NCBI GenBank assembly: GCA_036852015.1
Contig: JAANDG010000618.1
Location: 1 to 64,000 of the forward strand
DNA: 64,000 bases
Source of the DNA: Pelodera strongyloides
Taxonomy: Eukaryota; Nematoda; Chromadorea; Rhabditida; Rhabditidae
Direction: 5' to 3'
Below are positions 34,834-44,521 of this stretch, in pieces. Below the pieces are notes generated by a model that saw nothing but the letters and a program-made list of their open reading frames with translations, searched no databases and had not been told where the DNA came from. The translations under genes were made by a program, and so were the position numbers. Each line of letters opens with the position of its first letter. The first letter of the stretch is position 1.

Positions 34834-36598
34834 AAAACCGAGATTATGGAGAAACTTCTGATACGAGGAAAGTTCGTAGGGGCCGCTTTTTCTGGGGCCA
34901 CTCCCAGTAGAATTATTCACAAGTTCGGTCTTTCTACAAAAGCTGGGTATTCTTGAAACCATGGATATTTACCGCAAAAAAATGGGAACAGAGACAAAGA
35001 CAATGCAAAAGAACCGCATCAGAATGCAGAGAACAAGTTTTGAGCCATCCAAAATAAATTGGTCAAAATATTCTGGAAAAACTGCCGCAACTCTGGTCTG
35101 GGTTCCCTGGCTATGGAGGACTCAAAAACCCTGAAAAACGCAATAAATGAACATCTAAAGGCCTAAAAGGCGCGAAGTTTTTGTCAAGTACTAAATCGAT
35201 AGAGCTATGCTATTGGAGAATTTGAGTAGATGTTTTTAACTTCTTATTTTTCAGGTCATGTACAGCTTGTTTTTTGGAGGTTTTCCTTATCCGAGTGTGC
35301 GTTGCAGCGAAACACCGTCCTAAACATCAAATAATAATTATTATTAATATTATGGTTTATTTTTATACAATCAGTACGAAGAAAGAACGTCAACCAAAGG
35401 GACAATAAGGCACAGAGCTTCATAACGCGAGAGTACTTACTAGGGACTAAATCCGCGCACAAAAAGAGGGTCCGCCATCGAGGTGCGGCGGCGCACCTCT
35501 CGGGTGCGTGGTAGGTGCGAAACAGGTGCGCCACAGGTCTCTTACGGAACGCGGCAGGTGCGCCACAAGTGGGCCACAGGTGCCAGGTGCGCAACCAGGT
35601 GCACGCGGACCCCCTTAGAGGGTTGCGCCTCGCCACTGGACACTCTTTTTGTGCGCGGCGACTTCGCGATGGCGCGGAGTTTTACGTGTTCTATTTTTAC
35701 ACGTACACCAATGATGTATTATCCGAATACTTTATAAAACCCGACTTATTAGAGGTATGAGTCAGCTATCTTACACGTCTCGTATAGCACGCTCCTGTGA
35801 ACATCTCTGAATTTTCTGACCTAATACAATAAGGTAAGGTCACTGAGAGATCAAAAAGCTCCCAGTGCTACGCAAACATGTTCTTGAACATCAAATAACC
35901 GTCAATGAAACGTATTGAGTACAAGTAAATAGAGCGTTCATGTTCATAGGTTGTGGCCTCAATGTTTGTAAATACAGGGAAACTATAGTTTGCGCAGGCC
36001 TGGTCACCCGTTGGTTTGCGTCTGGTGTACTGAGCATGTGTTGATAAGCTTCAAAATGTGAGGTGTCGGATCTATCATTCCTTGAAATACCATTATGGAG
36101 CCAGGGTATAAGGCTCGAGGCACAAGGTCCGGGCATTAATATAAGATAAGATAAAGGACTTTTTGTCAATGGAGGAATGTCGTCGATTCACTCACATAAT
36201 ATGCGCACTAGGCACTAGTTGATGTGTTATGTTCATTGGCTAAATTTGCTCACAAACAAATCCTTTAATAAATTCTACCGTTTTTTCCAACCACTTACGT
36301 AATAGACCACCATCAAATCACGCAGAACAATTGCAGATAATCGCTTGTTATTCTTTTAGATGTATAACTGGTTCAGTGTATGAAACTAGTAGTCATTCTG
36401 TTCAACGTGTTCAACTACCCTCATTTACCCCGCCTCCCTCTCTCTAGTTCTCTCTCTCTCTCTCTCTATCTCTCTGTCTCTCTCTCTTTCTTTCTCTCTC
36501 CGTTTCCTCTCGCTAAGTCCAAACCGCGACCAGCACAAAATTAAACCATCAACATCAACTTTTTTGATGAACTCACTTACTCGGATTAGTCCCTATCG
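34834..36598. other. no gene; part duplicated near 45.8-46.8 kb
   Basis: Roughly 36190-36598 matches 46440-46820 directly. 36050-36150 matches 46290-46375 directly but more weakly. 35830-35950 matches 45770-45920 in inverted orientation. A CT microsatellite occupies 36430-36500. No coding frame is convincing. Confidence 0.65.
35440..35720. repeat. GGTGCG minisatellite between inverted ends
   Basis: Repeated GGTGCG/CACAGGTGC units (35480-35610) lie between TCCGCGCACAAAAAGAG and its complement CTCTTTTTGTGCGCGG. A related end, CCGCGCCATCGCCGCGCAC, is at 46218. Confidence 0.6.
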
Positions 36599-36969
36599 GG
36601 CTAATTGTACATTACGCCCCCGAACCCCCGAACCACTGAACCCCCAAAGGCGCCCCCAAGAACCCCCGGGGGTCGTGAACCCCCAGCGCGACGCGTGAAC
36701 CCCCGAATCGTGAACCACCTCAGCAAGAACCTCCGAAAAGTGAACCACCGAGGGTTGAACACCCGGATAGTGAACCACCGAAGGTTGAACTCCCGGATAA
36801 TGAACTATCATGGGTCAAAGGTTAAGCTGTATAGCATCCGGTTTTTGAAAGTGGGATTTTTTTCTTATAATCATGCTTATTTGTACAAATCATGGGAATG
36901 CATTTATTCGACACACATTACAAATCCGCCCGTTATACCGCTTTATATCTTCGGAGATGAAGTAGCATG
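36599..36969 (+). repeat. left terminal inverted repeat of the 5.5 kb element
   Basis: The C-rich outer 200 bp holds many GAACCCCCG and GTGAACCACCG units. The inner part contains a TATAACG-type MITE half (AGCATCCGGTTTTTGAAA .. CCGTTATACCGCTTTA). Confidence 0.9.
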
Positions 36970-38911
36970 AAAAAATCACGTTACGGTAAACCGAAAAAGT
37001 AGACATAAAATCGGTAAAAAAACTGTAACACCGCGAATCCACGCTCAAATTATAAGTCTGTAATCACATTTGTTCTCTCAAATGGATAAGTATCGCGCTT
37101 TCTTTAAATGAGACGATCAGAAATTATCTAACTACTCACTCACAATCAGAGGACACACGGGACGTTTGCCGAAGGCAAGCATACCCACTTACTTGCCGAC
37201 AAACTATTACCTGACCAGAATTATGCCATGAAAAACTATGCAGTAAAGTGTTGTGGTAGCGCGAGTACCCCCAGGGAGTCTTCGTGGCGGTCCCATAATT
37301 TTCATAATGGGATACACCACACACATTAATGATACTGTCCGCTAAGATGTAAAAAATGAAACGTCTCACAACGTGAACATCAACAGAATATACAAATTTA
37401 TTGATGAACAAAGTAAAAATTTGTGGGCCATGGCCTGCCTCTACGGCTTCAATACGAGTTCGAGTTGATCGCCATAAGAGAAAAACACAGTCGCCTGAAA
37501 ATTCAGGTGGTGATAAAAAACACACACATCGCACAAAAGGTAAGAAGTTCTGTTGTCCATTACACGAATTACACCTACAACGCTACTGTAAAAATCACCA
37601 ACTGCAACATGTGGACTGATTGGTGAACTAGACTAAAACGATGAAGATTATGAAACAATCAAAGAGTAATGGTGCACAACTTACGTGTAACAGAAGAAAA
37701 CAGGACAACAGGGGCCAGAACATTCCGCGGTGCCGCTCGACCTCGAGTAGGCAACTAAATAAATACATATGTGACAGTTCAATAGGTCTAGTTCAATAAG
37801 CTGCGCCCTTGTTATTTACCAAAATCACCTTTTCACAAGGGAGGACCGCCGACCGTGGCTATACACGTTAAATTACGCATTAATTTAATAGGCACCATTT
37901 TGAGCGCGAATATTTGTGTGACAGAAGTAACTATACGAAAAGTATGAACAAATGACAAAAACTAAGGTCGTCCTAGGCCCCATCATCTGTTCCCTATTAT
38001 GCAGGATTAAGGGCGCGTCGAACGGTAAAATTCCAAAAAAAATTCAAATTAGTTCGGGATGGTGGGTCGGAAATGTAATTCCTTTCCACAGTACGCCAGT
38101 AAGCACACATATGAGCGAAGGGAGAAAAACTTTAGTCAAAAATAGAAGTAGACTGTTTAGAAAGAAACATAAAAGAAAGCTAGGCTATGGGTCTAATTGG
38201 AGATTAGTTCACGTTCACGCATGATTTTTGGTAGCGGGACGACTCCTCAACTATCTATTCTAAACTTTTGATGATCCATTGCCCTATCACTATTTCCCTG
38301 CTCATTTTAAATACAAGAACATGAAGGTATTGAGCTATGTGGATGCAATAGAGACACAAGATGTGTGGACTTGACTATCTCTAAAACTAGAGATGAGTCA
38401 AATAGTATGGGAACAATACGACGCAATGACACTTCAACTGCCTATGCTAATGATTAGTCATACCCTAATTGCTTTCCCTTTATGGACACAGTCTATTTTA
38501 TATCAATTTCACACTATTCCTTCTTTTTCCTCTCATTTGTTTTCGAAATCAGGCGCCCTCCGGCGTGCTCTTGCACAGTCTCGGGGCTTACCGGCGGCGC
38601 AGTGAAAAAATGGCCGCTAGCCGCGATGGCCCCTTTTCTTGACATAGTGCCCAAGTATGCTTGCTGGTTGTGGTATATAAATGGCTATGCGCCCACGGGC
38701 CAATGTCGTACTGTGGAAATGAAGTACTTTTTAGACCGACCATCGCGAACTACTTTTAAAAGTTTTTTTTTTGTTCGGAATTCTGTATCACGAACGCGGG
38801 TTCAAAGAGGATAAAATCATCGCAAAGAAAAGCACCATCAAAATCAAAATTTAAGCGAGTTTCAATGTTTCAAAAAAATTTCAACAGACCAAATAAACAC
38901 TTACCTTCTAA

Positions 38912-39360
38912 GGGAAGTGCCTCGTGGTTTCCATAGCGTACTGGTGAAGAGATAAGAGATCGGCACCAAATCTGGAACAATTGAATCATGATTGAATAAC
39001 ACAAAAAAAAATCACCTGGCGGGGAAATTAACCAAAAAAGGTACATAATAAGCCGTGTGTATTAACGTACTTAAAATAAGAACACGACACATTTGTCACT
39101 GGCAGTCTCATCACTGTTCAAAGGAGTAGTGTTAGAAGCAATATAATATCCGTCCGCAAAAATTGTTCTAAATATAACATTATGCAGCGAGCAAACCTGC
39201 TAGTCGTTGGAGCAGATTCTGGCAGGTGAATTCAGTTGACTACACGGGACAACCTCTTCAGGATCTAAAAATCCACAACTATAAGTTCGAAAAATGCTAC
39301 TATTGTACTTGAGCTTGAGCGGCCGCACTTACGAGAAAAAAACTTCATCTTGGACATCTT
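38912..39360 (-). other. exon-like segments inside the 5.5 kb element (unresolved)
   Basis: On the minus strand, ATG at 39360 opens MSKMKFFS and meets a gtaagtg donor. A TTTTTAG acceptor near 39265 opens PEEVVPCSQLNSPARIC. Another near 39173 opens FADGYYIASNTTPLNSDE. A TTCCAG acceptor near 38972 opens IWCRSLISSPVRYG and ends at a GTAAGTG donor. Each looks coding, but I could not make the phases agree, and none is a recognised domain. It could be a captured or decayed gene. Confidence 0.3.
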
Positions 39361-40094
39361 AGGTCTCAATGTCATTAGGACAAACATGAATAAAAAAATT
39401 TCAGCTGCCTTGAAGACATGGGAATAAAGCAAATTAGAAAAAACTCAAGAACAAGACATTTTAACGACAAATTCGTCGATTATCATACGAAAATAAGTAC
39501 AGGAAAAGTGCGAGACTCACACGAATCTGGTCCAAGGTATCGAGTATATTCCATGAGTAGAGCTGCGTCAAAAGCTGAATTACAAATAAATAAAAATTTA
39601 CCGATAAAAAATTTTACAATCAGAAACCAAACAACACGCAACAATCACGGATCACGAAGCAGCATAAATTACTCAAAATTCATCTAAACGCTGTTCTTGG
39701 TTCGTTAGAACATTACAGATTTTAGGGCAAAAATTAAATAATAATTAAAAAAATTTAGGCCAGAAAAAAGAAAGTAGGATTTTTGAAAAAATGTCCAGAC
39801 TTTCTCCGCATTTTGGAGTAAAGAACTCATTTACGGTGCATGGGTGCGGCGTAGAAGTGACCGTGGTGATGCACTAAAAAAAAAGAGAATGTAAACTACA
39901 AATGACTTTGCCTGTCTGATGTGTATTTCTCTTACAATTTTAGGTCACAACTTCTAAAATAACAGTGAAAAATCACCCAAGTTCCATGGAAACCCAGGCA
40001 ATATTAATTGAAAGTGATAATAAAATATGTAAATCATGACAAACATGCGTATGCGCTAATTATAACCTTTTAGGTAGAATTATGGATCGCGTTG

Positions 40095-40275
40095 GACCAT
40101 GAAGTTGCCACTTGCACGGCCTACTCGTGCCATTTCGTCTCGGGCTTTTGGCGTGCAAGCGGCGTGATCACGGCGGGCAAGTTGCACGTCATCTTCATTA
40201 CGCGTACAGTTTTGCACGCCATCACGTTGCAAAATGGTAATTGCACGCCGTAAGGTTGTCGCTTGCACGCCAACA
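40095..40275. repeat. TTGCACGCC / GGCGTGCAA word cluster
   Basis: At least eight TTGCACG(C/G)CC or GGCGTGCAA words occur in both orientations within 180 bp, inside the 5.5 kb element. They could be subterminal protein-binding repeats or a small foldback. Confidence 0.55.
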
Positions 40276-40894
40276 TCCGTCAGTGCTACTAATGGAAAGA
40301 AAATTAAAATGACAACGCAAAATCTTTCATTATTGTGACAAATGTTTTAACTATGTGAACTTTCCCACTCATGACTATCCTAAATGCTAATGAGATTGGT
40401 TCTAATGTTAATATTCCGACTATTACCGACATGGTTACCCTGACTCAAGAATTGCGATAGCCATGTTATTTTAGCATGATTATCTACAACGTTGCGGTAA
40501 CAATGTCATTCTTTTTAAGCACCCCAGGATAAATACATACATACATACTACCACCGCTTTTGAAGCCCATTCAAGTTTTACTAAGGCTTTACAGAAGATT
40601 TCCGAAGGTTGGGTTCTGAACTACCAATATGTGATGTGGCACTGAATTTTGCTAGGTTGGGTTATTATTCTTTGATGTCGAGAAGACTGCCATTTTTTGT
40701 GGGGGTGTTACTTTACCGATTCCAAAGTTATTTTTTTGTCAAATACCACGCGGTAGTATTCTTGAATTTTACCTACATTTTTATGAATGCGTATGTATTT
40801 TTAAATATTCACCAACAAAATCATGCAAAACTGAAAAACCAGATATGTGCGGTAACGCCCCAGAAAACAAATGCAACTGGGTGTGCACACTGAC

Positions 40895-41180
40895 GAAACT
40901 CGTTGGTGCGGGGCGAAAAAAATTTCGCCTTGGTTTCGCCGCGCACTTTGCCCAGTCTTCGCCGGACACTCGCCATCGCCAGTTCCGGGCGAGTGCACTG
41001 ACACTGACAGTGACTACCCGTTCGCGAAATCCGGGCGAAGATTGGGCGAAAGCGCGCCGCGCATCCTTTGTATCTGTCCTTTTTCTCGGCATACCAGGCT
41101 AGCGTCGGCGAATACTGGGCAAAGTGCGCGGCGAAACCTGGAGGAACCCTCGTTTTTGTTTCGCTGCGCACTCGCCTAGT
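40895..41180. repeat. GC-rich GGGCGAA / TTCGCCC word cluster
   Basis: Repeated TTCGCC, GGGCGA and CGCGCACTTTGCCCAG words appear in direct and inverted order (for example near 40940 and 41115). This makes the block far richer in G and C than its surroundings, and accounts for several overlapping open frames on both strands. Confidence 0.6.
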
Positions 41181-41758
41181 TTCACGTTGCACGGCAAACT
41201 GACGTGAGAACTCGACGCAAAGTGACGCTGTAACAAAAAGTGGAAAGATCTTGCTCGCAGTCGCAAAGAAGTATTTTATATGTATACTAACAATAAGTGA
41301 CAAATGTAAAAGAAAGCTGGTCCTGGTGAATGCTCGGGGGCTATGTGTGGCGATAGATAGGCAGATGGTTTTACTTTATTATTATTATTACTCTTTATTC
41401 CATACAAAATTGTGCATATAAAATACAAACAAGATAGATAAAAACACTCACAGGCTAGACACATTCAAGAGGTCTAGCTTCTTATGTGGTGCTAAATCAT
41501 TATTGATTCAAGCTACAATTGATTCAAGCTACAATTGATTCAAGCTTTCTTTTTCAAAGTTTCACTTTGCTATTCAATTCACAGCAAGAGTCTTTTTTTA
41601 CCAAATATATTTTTCAAAGGGATTTTCACAATAATAATCTTGATTCCCAACGAATATTGGGTTACAGCCGAACAATTAGAGCGTGGAGTTGCGGTGTCAA
41701 AAGGTTTTGCTGATTTGCTATATACTTTCGCGAATTACCATAGTAATTTAGTAAGTCA

Positions 41759-42127
41759 ATGCTAGTTCATCTTCGAAGGTATAAAGCGGTATAACGGGCG
41801 GATTTGTAATGTGTGTCGAATAAATGCATTCCCATGAGTTGTACAAATAAGCATGATTATAAGAAAAAAATCCCACTTTCAAAACCGGATGCTATACAGC
41901 TTAACCTTTGACCCATGATAGTTCATTATCCGGGAGTTCAACCCTCGGTGGTTCACTATCCGGGTGTTCAACCCTCGGTGGTTTACTTTTCGGAGGTTCT
42001 TGCTGAGGTGGTTCACGATTCGGGGGTTCACGCGTCGCGCTGGGGGTTCACGACCCCCGGGGGTTCTTGGGGGCGCCTTTGGGGGTTCAGTGGTTCGGGG
42101 GTTCGGGGGCGTAATGTACAATTGGCC
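41759..42127 (-). repeat. right terminal inverted repeat of the 5.5 kb element
   Basis: Reverse complement of 36599-36969 with few differences. The outer part is G-rich with several runs of five G (42048-42112). Confidence 0.9.
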
Positions 42128-42275
42128 CCCTATCGTATCATTAAAAAAACCTAATTGAAACTGTGTTTGTTTCGCCGATGCACAAACAGACGTGCAAAAC
42201 AAACAGCTAGTTTTAGTTTTGAATATAATATAATATAATGTTGTATGCAGTGAAACAGTACAATTATAAAGAAGT

Positions 42276-42687
42276 CTAAAAAACAATTACTCTGGCTGGG
42301 GGAGAGTCACCATTTGTTGTAGGTTCTTCAGGAACATGAAAGTGATGAACTTGTTTGGTGAACCTTGCTTCGAGACCTAAGTCAGCGATAAATTTGTCAA
42401 GCCACCCTCTGGATTTTGAATAAATATGTGCACTAAGTTGCCTTATACATACAATAAGATGGCTTACTGAACGCAGAAAAATATCACATCTGTTCCAAAG
42501 GATGATGTACTACATAGGTAAAAATTTTCGTGTGAATCTCTTTGTCCCAGGAGTGCAATGTTGTTGTTACTCGTCCAACCACTGACTTTCAAAAAATAAC
42601 AATTTGTTTCGGTGGCTTCATCTGAAAGGCAATTGGTCTTGGTGGTCTTGGCAAGAAGATCAGGATCACAATCAAAGTCCGCTGTTC
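42276..42687 (-). CDS. two 3' exons of an unknown Cys-containing protein, open copy
   Basis: Minus strand: exon 42468-42687 follows acceptor CATTCCAG and ends GTTCA|gtaagc; exon 42276-42408 follows AAATCCAG and ends TAG at 42276-42278. Phases agree (1 in, 2 across). The product includes DFDCDPDLLAKTTKTNC, TNCYFLKVSGWTSNNN, YLCSTSSFGTDVIFFC and a hydrophilic tail ending PPARVIVF. Several cysteines and N-x-T sites suggest a secreted or extracellular protein. I recognise no family. No 5' exon with ATG is found between it and the SXP gene 190 bp away, so the gene is 5'-truncated or its start is unresolved. A broken duplicate is at 46975-47384. Confidence 0.55.
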
Positions 42688-42797
42688 CTGGAATGAGTCA
42701 TTTTTTCAATTTTTGTCTGCCAAAATGACTGTGTAAACGTGTGAGGGTAAAAGCAAACGGGGCGTGGTTGTAAAAACATCAGCGCCAACTTACTCGA

Positions 42798-42805
42798 TAT
42801 AAATA
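42798..42805 (+). promoter_or_regulatory. TATA box of SXP gene A
   Basis: TATAAATA lies 73 bp before the ATG, preceded by GGGGCGTGGTTGTAAAAACA, then TCAGCGCCAACTTACT. The block is conserved before gene B. Confidence 0.65.
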
Positions 42806-42877
42806 CAGTAGTGATTTTGGTAGAAAACATCACTCGTCCTCATAATTATATAGATAAACTTCCATAGTAAAACTAAA

Positions 42878-44521
42878 ATGCAACAAATTATTGCTTCGAT
42901 TTGCATTATTGGAGCCGTCGTTTTCGCCGGACCCGGAATAAGTGAGTGGCTTTTTCATATTAATTTCATATATTTTTTTGGTATGAAAAACCATTTTTCT
43001 GTTGTTTTGTTCCTAATATGTGGTAAAATATTATCATAGAAAAAATCACGAGATCACAGTATGACCCTCATGTCTTTTGCAAAAGTGTCGTGAGCATTTC
43101 CTACCATAAAAAGAGTGTACACCAATTAGCTAATTGTAATTATACCTATGTGTATCAAGTAGGTTCCATTGCTGCTTAACTCTCATGTTAGAAAGTGTTT
43201 ATTTTTTTGAACGCCTTTTCAGACCGTCGTGGTGGAGGTGGTGGACAAGGTGGTCACATGATGCCGCCTTTCCTCCAAAACGTGACAGAAGAAGCTCGAG
43301 TCCAATTCTTCAATATAATGGCCAATTCCACCGAAATGACCAGAGCTCAAATCGAGACCGCCGAGCAGTCGTGGGCTGACACCAACGGAGTTAGGGTATG
43401 TCATTATTATCGGACTTATGTATTGTACTACAGAATGCAGAGGATCATTTCACTTTGCGGTAATATATCGATATCATAAAGTATTATCCTAACCCTTTTA
43501 TGAGTAACCGTTCTTTCAGTCGATCTACAACGAGTTCATGGCCAACATGACAGCCCGGGAGACCGAAGTGTTCAACAACGCTACCACAGCAGCCCAAGCA
43601 ATTCCCGCGCAATTGGAACAACTCAAGGCTATTAAGGACAACAAGGACCTTACAATGGCTGAGCAGATGGAGCAGTCGAGGGTATGCTGACCTATTCCTA
43701 TACCTGCATAGTAATTTGCGGTTTCTGTGTATTGTTTTCTTGTGGTACGCTGATAGCCTGTCATTTTCGAACATCTCTAATATACTTGTCTTAGCTCTAC
43801 TTTTATTTCATTTTAGAATTTGACTATGGCCCTCAGCATGAACCTTCGCGCCATTCAGATGGCCAGTCACGGAGGACCAGGAAAGGGAGGTGTGTACTTT
43901 TCCGATAAAAACAAGCATGCTTGCACAAAATGGCATTAGCTATTGATTGTATGGGTCGCAAAAACTGAAAATTCCGTCTTTCGGTCAGTTCTCAATTAAG
44001 TGCATCAAACCCCGTAGTTTTTCACAAGCTTTGATGCTTACTCAACTGCTATAACTTTTTTTGAACAATTTTTTCATAATCAAATAAAGAAAATTAGCTT
44101 AGGCTTGGTCTTAAAGCGAATTACCGGTCGGTCTCAACAAAAAAATACAAAAAGAGGAGGAGTAAACAACCGTGCGTTGACCACCGTTTTCAAACCGTAC
44201 TTTTACTAACAAAATTCAAATTTTTATGTTTATTTTCGTTTATAACTTTTTTTTAAACTATTTTTGGTGAAAAAACCCCAAACCGGGTGGTATTTCGCTT
44301 TAAGATTGGACTTAGCCAGTTGTATTTTTATAAAGCAAATTTCAGGCATGGGAGGACCTAAGATGGGTGGAGGCAACATGTTCGGAGGACCCATGCAAGG
44401 TATGCAAGGCATGCAAGGCATGCAAGGTATGCAAGGTATGCAAGGTATGCAAGGTGGAAACTTCGGTGGACCTGGCGGAATGGGTGGAAACGGAAACGGA
44501 AATGGAAATGGAAGGAAATAG
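42878..44521 (+). CDS. SXP/RAL-2 (DUF148) family secreted protein, copy A (215 aa)
   Basis: Five exons: 42878-42941, 43223-43395, 43520-43681, 43817-43889 and 44346-44521 (TAG). The start gives a signal peptide (IIASICIIGAVVFAGPG). A short Gly run and HMMPPF lead into the DUF148 domain (about residues 45-160): FFNIMANSTEMTRAQIE, QSWADTNGV, FMANMTARETEVFNNAT, KDLTMAEQMEQS. Family members are secreted nematode proteins, several of them antigens, with a proposed metal-binding role; function here is unknown. The tail carries seven MQG units followed by a Gly/Asn-rich end. AATAAA is at 44619. Exon sizes 64, 162 and 73 are identical in copy B. Intron 4 contains a MITE (44113-44304). Confidence 0.92.
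44113..44304. repeat. composite TTAAAGCGAA..GGTATTTCGCTTTAA MITE (intron 4 of copy A)
   Basis: The left end is TTAAAGCGAATTACCGGTCG and the right end CCGGGTGGTATTTCGCTTTA. The inside matches 8420-8775. Copy B has no element at this intron position, so the insertion postdates the duplication. Confidence 0.75.

Larger units (their letters stand above)
36599..42127. mobile_element. 5.5 kb DNA transposon-like element with long TIRs and 8 bp TSD
   Basis: The ends GGCTAATTGTACATTACG (left) and, reverse-complemented, GGCCAATTGTACATTACG (right) start near-identical inverted repeats of about 370 bp. CCCTATCG flanks both sides (36591-36598 and 42128-42135). The duplicated sequence at 46811-46827 has GTCCCTATCGTATCATT without insert, an empty site. 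An 8 bp duplication and GG-start ends would fit Merlin-like or Mutator-like elements, but no DDE/DDD transposase is recognisable in any frame. It is therefore probably non-autonomous or decayed. Interior exon-like pieces are noted separately. Confidence 0.88.

Noticed and set aside
36605..36970. Open frames in the transposon TIR (and the mirror at 41879-42286)
   Set aside because: Pro/Arg-rich translation of a C-rich repeated DNA motif; both strands are open for the same reason.
40781..41303. Overlapping 100-160-codon frames on both strands
   Set aside because: Produced by GC-rich GGGCGAA/TTCGCCC repeat words; no recognisable protein.
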